Source of the DNA: JBAYJT01 sp041664965
GTDB taxonomy: Bacteria > Pseudomonadota > Gammaproteobacteria > UBA9339
Direction of reading: 5' to 3'
DNA length: 14,937 nucleotides
Assembly: GCA_041664965.1 (NCBI GenBank)
Contig: JBAYJT010000041.1
Span: forward strand, 1-14,937
Below the pieces are notes generated by a model, which was not told the origin of the DNA, searched no databases, and saw only the letters and a program-made list of their open reading frames with translations. A program made the position numbers and the translations under genes. This document shows positions 1 to 6,266 of this stretch, one piece after another (the first letter of the stretch is position 1; every line of letters starts with the position of its first letter).

Positions 1-293
1 CCACTCTGCCAATGAAAATTAGCTAGATTGTTATCTTTAGTTTTTATCCATTTTGACGAGGTGGTTTTTATTTCTTCCAAGAGCTTACTCGCAGAAATAT
101 TTTTTGAAATCACACATAAAACGTGTAAATGATCCGATACGCCACCAATTTCGATGGGGTAGCAATTTTGGTTGGTCAAGATTTTGGAAATATATGGGTA
201 GAGTTCTGCACAAATATCTTTATTGAGATAGGGAATGCGCTGTTTTGTGCTAAATACAATGTGACTAATAATTTTTGCTAAAGATTGTGGCAT
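1..293 (-). CDS. Y1 (HUH) transposase, IS200/RAYT-like, 5' part only
   Basis: This reading frame is open from an ATG at 293-291 to the left edge, giving 97 complete codons and no stop. The protein begins MPQSLAKIISHIVFSTKQR and continues with GGVSDHLHVL. H55-L-H57 is the HUH metal-binding motif of Y1 transposases, which cut and rejoin single-stranded DNA. It is followed by a KLLEEIKTTSSKWIKT stretch and FHWQS, both typical of the REP-associated/IS200-like Y1_Tnp family. The catalytic tyrosine would lie beyond the window, so an intact gene cannot be confirmed. The gene has the same strand as tamA and mltD and is preceded by a cluster of short hairpins, as is common for this family. The family call is firm; the choice between true IS200 and a domesticated RAYT is open. 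Confidence 0.88.
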   Translation of the reverse strand, partial: MPQSLAKIISHIVFSTKQRIPYLNKDICAELYPYISKILTNQNCYPIEIGGVSDHLHVLCVISKNISASKLLEEIKTTSSKWIKTKDNNLANFHWQS

Positions 294-303
294 ATACTAT
301 TTC

Positions 304-413
304 GCCCCTACAGGGCTCGATTATGTTGTGAATATCGCCACCCAGCCCGACGCTCGTCACGCGCTACGCGCGTCTCGCTTGGACTGGGCTATTCTAAATC
401 GTCCTTTCAGGAC
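304..413. repeat. Hairpin cluster upstream of the Y1 transposase (transposon end or REP-like)
   Basis: Three small palindromic units stand just outside the transposase start. Unit 1 (304-316) has GCCC and GGGC arms with the loop CTACA. Unit 2 (341-388) is an imperfect nested palindrome: outer arms CCCAG (341-345) and CTGGG (384-388), middle arms GACGC (349-353) and GCGTC (370-374), inner CGCG-CTA-CGCG (360-370). Unit 3 (401-413) has GTCC and GGAC arms with the loop TTTCA. Units 1 and 3 share a 4-bp stem with a 5-nt loop ending in CA. GC content is clearly higher than in the surroundings. Y1 enzymes recognise such hairpins in single-stranded DNA, so this is probably one transposon end or a REP-type cluster. 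That role is inferred; the palindromes are seen. Confidence 0.65.
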
Positions 414-528
414 TTTTTATTGAATAAATGTTATTTTATGTATGATCCAGTGCGATACGCAATACAGTGTTTTTTACGGTATTGACAGAAAGATATTAAG
501 GTGGGTGTTGATATGAAGAAGCTCTGGT

Positions 529-2247
529 TTAAAACTCCGGGCCCATGCTGAATTGCACCATGCTAGGTGTGCCAGGATTGTCTAAAGCTTTGGCGTAAGT
601 GAGTTCTAAAGTTCCAAGAGGGGAGAGCCAAGCAACGCCTAATCCAGTTCCTCTTTTAAGACGCATTCTGAAGCTATTATCGGAGTTGCCTAAGTCAAAA
701 AACCCTACAGCATACCAATCTGAGACAACTTTTTGTCTGAATTCTGCGCTTGCTACGGTCAAGTTGCGCCCAGGCCCTAAGCCATTGTAGGCATAGCCGC
801 GCACACTTTGGGCGCCGCCGGCAAAATACTGCAAAGATAAAGGTAAATTGTTTATATCGTTAATAGCTGTGTATCCTAAGGTGCCTCGTAAAATAATAGA
901 ATTCATCGAACTTATTGGGTGGATCCATTTGGCATCGAGTTGGGCTTGAAAGAAATTATTGCGAGCAATTATGCCTTTGATTGCACCTTGTACGGTAAGA
1001 TTTATGCGATGTCCACGTGTTGGTTTGACGGGGTTATCAGAGTCAAGATGCATTATGCTCCAACTAGGAATTAAAAAAGTAGTATTTTGCTTGGGCTGAT
1101 TTGTTAAATTATAACGTTCTTGTTGTAAACTTAAACGTAGAGTTTGACGCCAGTCATTACGAAAAACAGTGGTGTAACCGCCGGATAATTTAAAAGCGCG
1201 GCTGTCGCCATATGTTTGCCTGCGAGATTCGGCTGCAGCGCTTATATCGTATTGGTCGGTAGTAGGGTTTTTGCCTGGAATTAAATAACGTACTTCTAAG
1301 CTATTTTGTGTATTTGAAGCTTTTATAAAAGATCTTAAATGTTGTCCATTATCGCTTAAGTGGCGTACCTCTAAACCAAGTAAGCCACGGACTCCTGTGT
1401 CAGTACCAAAGCCAGCGCCCAAGTCGTATTGATAATTTGGCCTAAGTTCTAATTCAACTTGAATTGGAACGGTTTTTCTTTGTATATCTTGCCTATTTTG
1501 AGTAACAGATACATTTTTAAAGTAGCCGCTATTGTTTAGATTATCTTGTAGGGCCAAGAGCTGATTGCTGGCATATAATTCACCTTCTTGGAACGGTATA
1601 AAGCGATGTAAAAATTTTTCACTAAAAGGAGATGGCGAAAATGTTACATTACCAAATTTGTAACGTGGGCCAGTATAGAAATGTAAGACAATATTAGCTG
1701 TATGCTTTTTAAGGTCAATCTTGATGTTGTTCTCTGCTATTTTAGCTTCCATATAGCCGTGATTGAGTGCGATATCAAAAAAATCTTGTTTGAAATTTTT
1801 GTAAACTTCCGTGTTTAAGATTGAGCCAAGGCGCATAGGGTTTTGCGCCAAAATATTTTTTATAAGTGGATCGGAGGCGCCGTCTCCATCTATGCGTACG
1901 TCTAATCTATTGATTTTGACTGGTGTTTGTGGACTGACGACAAAAGTTGCGAACCAATCTTCACCGCGGTTGGTGAGGGAACTTTTAACCTCTGCTTGAA
2001 AGTAACCGAAAGGCTGCATGGCGATTTTGATGTCATAGGGAGCGGCAGCCACGAAAACTTGAATTTCTTTAGGCGTAGGATTAGCTAGTTCTTCTTGTTG
2101 TTTTAGATTTAAGCTTTGTTCCACACTTATTCTTATATCGCCACTTAAGCCAAGGATGGAGCAATGTAGCGTGTTTTTAGCATAACTTGCGGCATTAAAC
2201 ACAAGTAATAGAGAAAAGCAAAAAAATTTTAAAAGGCAGCGCTTCAT
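529..2247 (-). CDS. tamA: Omp85-family outer-membrane assembly protein TamA
   Basis: Probable TamA, the outer-membrane component of the translocation and assembly module that inserts certain beta-barrel proteins and autotransporters. The 572-residue length is close to the family's usual ~577. A signal peptide (about 1-23, ending SYA) is followed by three POTRA-like regions (about 27-105, 108-190, 193-270) and a C-terminal barrel (about 272-572). The L6 hallmark VRGY is at 482-485 inside GGAQSVRGYAYNGLGP, and the chain ends in Phe, as expected for a barrel beta-signal. The ATG overlaps the mltD stop by 4 bp (ATGA), so translation is probably coupled. tamB usually follows tamA; here 235 bp and a Y1 transposon follow instead. 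A generic BamA-like protein is the alternative, but BamA has five POTRAs and ~800 residues. Confidence 0.87.
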   Translation of the reverse strand: MKRCLLKFFCFSLLLVFNAASYAKNTLHCSILGLSGDIRISVEQSLNLKQQEELANPTPKEIQVFVAAAPYDIKIAMQPFGYFQAEVKSSLTNRGEDWFATFVVSPQTPVKINRLDVRIDGDGASDPLIKNILAQNPMRLGSILNTEVYKNFKQDFFDIALNHGYMEAKIAENNIKIDLKKHTANIVLHFYTGPRYKFGNVTFSPSPFSEKFLHRFIPFQEGELYASNQLLALQDNLNNSGYFKNVSVTQNRQDIQRKTVPIQVELELRPNYQYDLGAGFGTDTGVRGLLGLEVRHLSDNGQHLRSFIKASNTQNSLEVRYLIPGKNPTTDQYDISAAAESRRQTYGDSRAFKLSGGYTTVFRNDWRQTLRLSLQQERYNLTNQPKQNTTFLIPSWSIMHLDSDNPVKPTRGHRINLTVQGAIKGIIARNNFFQAQLDAKWIHPISSMNSIILRGTLGYTAINDINNLPLSLQYFAGGAQSVRGYAYNGLGPGRNLTVASAEFRQKVVSDWYAVGFFDLGNSDNSFRMRLKRGTGLGVAWLSPLGTLELTYAKALDNPGTPSMVQFSMGPEF

Positions 2248-3425
2248 TTTTTGGTTTTTTTTGTATGCTTAATCGCTAAGTGTTTTATTTTCTGTGGTTT
2301 TTTAGTATTGTGTTTTATTTTATGCAGAGTTACTTTGTTTCTAAGTTTAGATTTTGATTTATTTGCTGTTTTTAAGTTGTGTTTGTTTTTGCTGTGTTTT
2401 TTTAGCATAGAATTTTTGGTTTTTATGCTATGTTTTATTATCGTAGGTTCTTTCCAGGTGATTTTTTCATTATCCGGTAAATTATTCCAACGTTCGCTAA
2501 AAATGTCGGCTTTGTCAATTGGTAAAAGCAGGATGTATGGCCCATCAGGATCTGTAGAAGAACGGCGATAGGCTGCGTTTAGCGTATGTAGCTCGTTTAA
2601 ACTAATACCAGCAAGTTCTGCAGCTTGTTTTAGGTCTATCTGGGAACCAGTGTCAACAATCTTAAAATATGGCTTATTTTCTACGACGGGTAGGGCTATA
2701 TTGTAGCGTTCTGGATCGCGTAAAATAGCTGCTAAGGCCAGTAATTTAGGTACATAAACTTCTGTTTCTTTGGGTAAATGCAGGGACCAAAAATCAATAG
2801 GCGAATTAGAGCGCATATTACGGCCTATGGAAGCTTGTATACTGCCTTCGCCAGCGTCATAAGAAGCAAGAGCTAGTAGCCAATCGCCGCAATATTCATG
2901 TAAATAAGTCAAGTATTTGAGGGCTACGCGAGTGGAGGCTATTGTGTCGCGTCTACCATCGTACCATGCGTTCATTTTAAGGCCAAAGCTTCTTGCGGTT
3001 CCTGGCATAATTTGCCAGAGGCCATTGGCTCCAACTGATGATGTGTCATAAGGACTATAGCCGGATTCTAGAATGGGTAATAAAGCTAACTCAGCTGGAA
3101 GTCCACGTCTCTTGGTTTCTTGATAAGTATAGTAAATAAAAGGGATCGAATGGTGGAAAGAACGCTCTAAACTAGCAGAGTTACGCTGATAGAAGGCTAT
3201 TTGTTTTTTAACTGCTGGATGTGAAGAAAGATCTGGCAAGGAGAGGTCCTCGCGCATATCGCTCCAAATACCCCCACTAAAAAATATTTTGTGTGTTGGC
3301 TTGGGGCTATGTTTTACAGGCGAAACCGTATGCTCTGCAAACTGAGTATTACTAGCGCAAGCCGTGAGGCTGGCCAGGAGCAGTAAAAGCAATATCTTTT
3401 TTAGAAAAGCAAAATAGTACTCCAC
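2244..3425 (-). CDS. mltD: Membrane-bound lytic murein transglycosylase D-like lipoprotein
   Basis: Lytic transglycosylase that cleaves the MurNAc-GlcNAc bond of peptidoglycan to 1,6-anhydro products, anchored as a lipoprotein. The signal peptide ends in lipobox L20-T21-A22-C23, with Ala at +2, compatible with outer-membrane sorting. The SLT domain (about 95-215) carries the catalytic Glu in LLPILESGYSP (E120), then GLWQIMPGTA and LALASYDAGEG, as in MltD. One degenerate LysM-like region follows (about 252-305), with YILLLP near its end. Classic MltD has LysM repeats at its C-terminus; here residues ~330-393 are a Lys/His/Asn-rich basic tail. The start is GTG (3425-3423), the first in-frame start after an upstream stop, with no clear SD. 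It forms a unit with tamA through a 4-bp overlap. Confidence 0.88.
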   Translation of the reverse strand: MEYYFAFLKKILLLLLLASLTACASNTQFAEHTVSPVKHSPKPTHKIFFSGGIWSDMREDLSLPDLSSHPAVKKQIAFYQRNSASLERSFHHSIPFIYYTYQETKRRGLPAELALLPILESGYSPYDTSSVGANGLWQIMPGTARSFGLKMNAWYDGRRDTIASTRVALKYLTYLHEYCGDWLLALASYDAGEGSIQASIGRNMRSNSPIDFWSLHLPKETEVYVPKLLALAAILRDPERYNIALPVVENKPYFKIVDTGSQIDLKQAAELAGISLNELHTLNAAYRRSSTDPDGPYILLLPIDKADIFSERWNNLPDNEKITWKEPTIIKHSIKTKNSMLKKHSKNKHNLKTANKSKSKLRNKVTLHKIKHNTKKPQKIKHLAIKHTKKTKK

Positions 3426-3436
3426 AATAGTAAAAC

Positions 3437-3466
3437 ATGGTACATGGTCAGGGATAGTACGGTCAA
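3437..3466 (-). promoter_or_regulatory. Candidate sigma70 promoter for mltD-tamA
   Basis: Reading the minus strand, TTGACC (3466-3461) is separated by 18 bp from TACCAT (3442-3437). Transcription would begin only a few bases before the GTG at 3425, making the mltD message nearly leaderless. This would agree with the absence of an SD there. The -10 matches only 4 of 6 consensus bases, so this is a weak inference. The rest of the divergent gap (3426-3564) shows only a 6-bp inverted repeat, GTAGTT (3499-3504) and AACTAC (3520-3525). Confidence 0.3.
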
Positions 3467-3564
3467 GGGTTAAAATTTGCGCGTTTTATGGACAAAAAGT
3501 AGTTTTTTAATTATTTATGAACTACACTGAATTTGTTTAAGATTTAGCTGAAGGGTTAGGAACG

Positions 3565-4032
3565 ATGCTTGCTAAAAAATGTAATTGGTTATTGATATCT
3601 TTATTGTTTGTTTTTAGCAGTGGCTTTGCTTTGATCAGCAAAGATGAAAGGAATATTCAAAATACTTACCAAGCTTGGTGTAGCGCTGTAGCAGAGTCTA
3701 AGGGAAATCCTGAGGTAATGACAAAATTTTACGCTCCAGATGCTATTTTGCTTCCTACTTTATCGCCAAAAGTGTTGGTCAATAAGAACAACGGCCTTGA
3801 CCCTTATTTTATTTCTTTTACTGGCCACAAAAATATAAAATGTACGACCAATAAGGTACTTGTTCAGTTTTATGGGGATTTTGCTATTAGCGCTGGTTTA
3901 TACACATTTACTTACTTGAATCAAAACGGACAAACTATAACATTGCCTGCTCGTTTCAATTTTGTATATAAAAAAAATGATGGCCATTGGTTAATCGTTA
4001 ATCATCACTCGTCATTGTTGCCAAAAACATAA
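3565..4032 (+). CDS. Exported NTF2/SnoaL-like protein (DUF4440/CaMKII-association-domain type)
   Basis: A 155-residue protein with a clear signal peptide: basic start MLAKK, hydrophobic core, likely cleavage near residue 22 after SGFA. The rest is one alpha+beta cone domain (about 28-152). It has an early helix with NTYQAWCSAVAE, then KFYAPDAILLPTLSPK, typical of the SgcJ/EcaC and CaMKII-association group, and a late strand pair FNFVYKKNDGHWLIVNHHSSLLP. Such domains bind small ligands or act as scaffolds; no catalytic residues can be assigned, so the function is unknown. SD-like AGGG and AGGA elements lie just before the ATG. It is the first gene of a two-gene unit with gmhB (5-bp gap), which suggests co-expression but not necessarily a shared pathway. 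Confidence 0.75.
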   Translation: MLAKKCNWLLISLLFVFSSGFALISKDERNIQNTYQAWCSAVAESKGNPEVMTKFYAPDAILLPTLSPKVLVNKNNGLDPYFISFTGHKNIKCTTNKVLVQFYGDFAISAGLYTFTYLNQNGQTITLPARFNFVYKKNDGHWLIVNHHSSLLPKT

Positions 4033-4037
4033 ATATT

Positions 4038-4595
4038 ATGAGTTTTTGTTTAGTCATATTAGATCGTGATGGTGTTATAAATGCCGATTCAGCTGAATTT
4101 ATTAAATCAGCGGCAGAGTGGCATGCCATTCCTGGCAGCTTAGAGGCTATAGCAAAGCTTAATAAAGCTGGCTACAAAGTTGCGGTTGCTACTAATCAAT
4201 CTGGGCTTGGTAGGGGTTATTTTACAAAAGAAACGCTGGATTCTATTCACGATAAGATGCAAAGAGATTTGGCGTCAGTTGGTGGGCAACTAGATGGGAT
4301 CTTCATTTGTCCTCATGTCGCAGCTGATAACTGCGAATGTCGCAAGCCCAAGCCTGGACTCCTCAGGAAAATCAGTGAACATTTCAATATTCCAAAATCT
4401 GAAATTATTTCTATTGGAGATTCTTTGCGCGATGCGAAAGCTTCGGAAGCCTTTGGCGCACGTTTTATTCTGGTTTTGACAGGGAATGGGCTGAAAACTC
4501 TACAAGAAAATCCATGGCTGCAAAAGAAATCTTTGGCTATCCTGCCTAATCTCGCAGAAGCTGTAGACTGGCTTCTTACTAAATATACTCTTTAA
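4038..4595 (+). CDS. gmhB: D-glycero-D-manno-heptose 1,7-bisphosphate 7-phosphatase
   Basis: HAD-superfamily phosphatase that removes the 7-phosphate from heptose 1,7-bisphosphate in the cytoplasm, on the route to ADP-heptose for LPS inner core. At 185 residues it has the family length. Motif I is D9-R-D11-G-V-I-N (nucleophile D9, acid/base D11). Motif II is ATNQSGLGRGYF (50-62, T52). K104 sits in RKPKPG and motif IV is IGDSLRDAKAS (D128). Zinc ligands C91, H93, C99 and C101 are all present (CPHVAADNCECR), a GmhB signature. There is no visible SD; the ATG lies 5 bp after the preceding stop, so coupling is likely. Its 3' end overlaps the convergent kinase gene by 17 bp. The histidinol-phosphatase domain of HisB is related, but context and length favour GmhB. 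Confidence 0.92.
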   Translation: MSFCLVILDRDGVINADSAEFIKSAAEWHAIPGSLEAIAKLNKAGYKVAVATNQSGLGRGYFTKETLDSIHDKMQRDLASVGGQLDGIFICPHVAADNCECRKPKPGLLRKISEHFNIPKSEIISIGDSLRDAKASEAFGARFILVLTGNGLKTLQENPWLQKKSLAILPNLAEAVDWLLTKYTL

Positions 4596-5187
4596 TGTGT
4601 TCGTAAATAGAATCTAAAAGGCGCTCCTTGTCTTCGGCTTTATAGATGTTTAGATCGTTAGTATTGATCATAATTTTTGGCGAATAATTATAATCTTTAT
4701 ACCAAGCTAAATATTTCTCGTTGATTTTATCTAGGTAACCACGAGAAATAATTTTTTCGCAATCACGATTTCTCATCTTAATTCTTTCTAAGGCTATATC
4801 TGTGTTGCAGTCTAAGTAAATTAGAAGATACGGAGGATCGGTTAGGTCGAGCATGGATTTTAGTAAAGATTTGTAAGTATTAAATTCTTCTTTGGTCATG
4901 AATTGTTCTTCGTAGAGAACCTCAGCAAATAAGCTGTCACCAAAGATAGAGCGATCTAGCGTGCCTTTGCCATCTTCGTGAATTTGTTTAATCATTTGAA
5001 AGCGGTGGACTAGGAAATGCACTTGAGAAGTAAAGCTCCAGCGTGTTTTGTCCTGATAGAAATTATCTAAGATGTTGATTGTGTCGCTGTTACTTAATTC
5101 GCGATACAGCGGAATTCCAAAAACATCTTCCAAGGCTTTGCCCAGGGTGGTTTTTCCTACGCCAATTTGTCCATCGATGATAATCAT
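4579..5187 (-). CDS. Deoxynucleoside kinase (dNK family)
   Basis: Cytoplasmic kinase that phosphorylates deoxyribonucleosides (dA, dG or dC type) to monophosphates for salvage. The 202 residues begin directly with the P-loop region MIIIDGQIGVGKTTLGKAL (GxxxxGKT, 6-13). TLDRSIFGDSLFAE gives the D78-R79-S80 motif, the bacterial form of the ERS substrate/catalytic motif. PPYLLIYLDC (118-127) is a core strand, and the Arg-rich LID is in RIKMRNRDCE (135-144). Substrate specificity cannot be read from sequence alone. The ATG is preceded by GAGG about 9 nt upstream. It is divergent from the 5386-6105 gene and converges with gmhB, overlapping by 17 bp with no terminator between. Thymidylate kinase is less likely because its DRY motif is absent. 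Confidence 0.85.
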   Translation of the reverse strand: MIIIDGQIGVGKTTLGKALEDVFGIPLYRELSNSDTINILDNFYQDKTRWSFTSQVHFLVHRFQMIKQIHEDGKGTLDRSIFGDSLFAEVLYEEQFMTKEEFNTYKSLLKSMLDLTDPPYLLIYLDCNTDIALERIKMRNRDCEKIISRGYLDKINEKYLAWYKDYNYSPKIMINTNDLNIYKAEDKERLLDSIYEHIKEYI

Positions 5188-5267
5188 TGCTAAGATCCTC
5201 TGGAAAACATGTCTACGGGTTTTCTTTATAAATCAATACGTTATGTTTAAAAGTTCAGTTTTGGACA

Positions 5268-5300
5268 TTCTTTAGGAGATTTTAATCTAGTCCTAAAGAA
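5268..5300. promoter_or_regulatory. Perfect 10-bp inverted repeat in divergent intergenic region
   Basis: TTCTTTAGGA (5268-5277) and TCCTAAAGAA (5291-5300) are exact reverse complements separated by 13 nt. The spacer itself holds the small dyad GATT-TT-AATC. No run of T follows on either strand, so this is unlikely to be an intrinsic terminator. It lies between two divergent genes (dNK ends its 5' side at 5187, the next gene starts at 5386), which is a typical operator position. A hairpin in a 5' leader is the alternative. A weak plus-strand promoter, TTGTGA (5314-5319) and TACAAT (5339-5344) with a 19-bp spacer, lies just after it. No regulator can be named. Confidence 0.45.
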
Positions 5301-5385
5301 AGCTAAATCAATTTTGTGAAAATTCTTTTGTTTTCCGTTACAATAAGCACTTGACAACTAAAATTCTAATTAGCGAGAAACTATA

Positions 5386-6105
5386 ATGCTAGAGACAGAT
5401 AACGAAATGAATGAAAATAGCGCTCCAAACACTTCGGATGAGAACGCTTTAGGATTTTTCATCAAAAGCCTTTGGGAGAAGCGCGCATCTGGCTTGAGCC
5501 TTCCGTCAGCAGATGTATTTCGTAATGTGACATCCGAAGATGTTGCTAATCTTTTAAACCTATACCCGTTTTTACAAATGGTCAGTACCACAGCTCTTTT
5601 TGTTGGAGGGATGGTTCCTTCTTTTGTAAAATCTCGTAGTGGTTGGACAATTCATGATTATGGGGACGCTATGAGCTCGTCTTTAGGATATGATTTATAT
5701 AAAGCGGGCGAATATACTGATATGGCGTTATTGGATAAATTATTTGCTGAAAACTTAGAGGCTGAGCAAAGACGTAAAACACGTGAGTCTAACGAAGACA
5801 AGACAGAGCAAGCTTCTGGCGAGGATGTAAATGTAGAAGCTAAACCGCTCGGGACTATAGTCAAACAAGCTTACGATACAGCTTCTGAAATGGTTGAAAT
5901 CGCCTATTACAAAGGTTGGAAAGGAATTCAAATTATCGCTGGTTCACCGGTTATGCAGTGGGCAGCCTGGTCAGCAGCGCAAGATTATGAGTTAGAAGTT
6001 TTAGGATTTACCCCCGATAAAATCGCTGAACTCAAACGCCGTCGTGTTAAAACTGTTCCCGAACTCTTGGTGGACCGCAAGAGTGTTGAACTGCGCGGGC
6101 AGTGA
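5386..6105 (+). CDS. Unrecognised 239-residue protein
   Basis: I do not recognise this protein. The N-terminal ~20 residues are polar and probably disordered (Asn, Glu, Ser-rich). A compact part follows (about 21-125), with one moderately hydrophobic stretch FLQMVSTTALFVGGMVPSFV (62-81) that is borderline for a membrane helix. Residues ~122-155 form a charged linker rich in Glu, Lys and Arg. The last part (about 155-239) has aromatic segments (AYYKGWKGIQII, QWAAWSAAQDYELEVLGF) and ends in a basic stretch with KRRRVK at 217-222. There is no signal peptide. The ATG at 5386 has no good SD; an in-frame ATG at 5407 (M8) is possible. It stands alone, divergent from the kinase, and is closed by a strong terminator, so it looks like a genuine single-gene transcript. 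Confidence 0.72.
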   Translation: MLETDNEMNENSAPNTSDENALGFFIKSLWEKRASGLSLPSADVFRNVTSEDVANLLNLYPFLQMVSTTALFVGGMVPSFVKSRSGWTIHDYGDAMSSSLGYDLYKAGEYTDMALLDKLFAENLEAEQRRKTRESNEDKTEQASGEDVNVEAKPLGTIVKQAYDTASEMVEIAYYKGWKGIQIIAGSPVMQWAAWSAAQDYELEVLGFTPDKIAELKRRRVKTVPELLVDRKSVELRGQ

Positions 6106-6106
6106 A

Positions 6107-6155
6107 AAAAAGATAATGCCGTTTATAAATGTATCTTAAGCGGCATTATCTTTTT
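6107..6155 (+). terminator. Strong intrinsic terminator
   Basis: Two bases after the stop at 6105, AAAAAGATAATGCCG (6107-6121) pairs perfectly with CGGCATTATCTTTTT (6141-6155). The stem extends inward by about four more pairs including one G-T, leaving an 11-nt loop and a U-run at the end. The flanking A-run makes it potentially active on both strands. It separates the unrecognised gene from the sugar-kinase operon, which therefore needs its own promoter within 6156-6266. Confidence 0.93.
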
Positions 6156-6266
6156 GAGTAACTGATATTTTTTGTGCGCTATGCTTCTCCTCCCCCCTGT
6201 TATCTATGATTGTGTTATTGTAGAATAACCAACGTCTCAAAGAAATATTAAACATGGGGGTATTTT

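Noticed and set aside
461..484. CAATAC and GTATTG inverted repeat after tamA as a terminator
   Set aside because: The stem is only 6 bp with no T-run downstream on the minus strand.
285..485. Open frame on plus, 66 residues, Arg-rich
   Set aside because: It runs through the palindromic transposon end; its composition comes from GC-rich hairpins and it has no SD or family signs.
2251..2571. Open frame on plus giving a very hydrophobic Cys/Phe/Leu-rich protein
   Set aside because: It is the antisense of the Lys-rich mltD tail; AAA/AAG codons read backwards give Phe and Leu. No SD or other gene-like signal supports it.
5351..5387. TTGACA followed by TATAAT before the 5386 gene
   Set aside because: The spacing is 25 bp, too long for sigma70, and TATAAT overlaps the annotated ATG. 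If that -10 were used, only the M8 start at 5407 could be translated.
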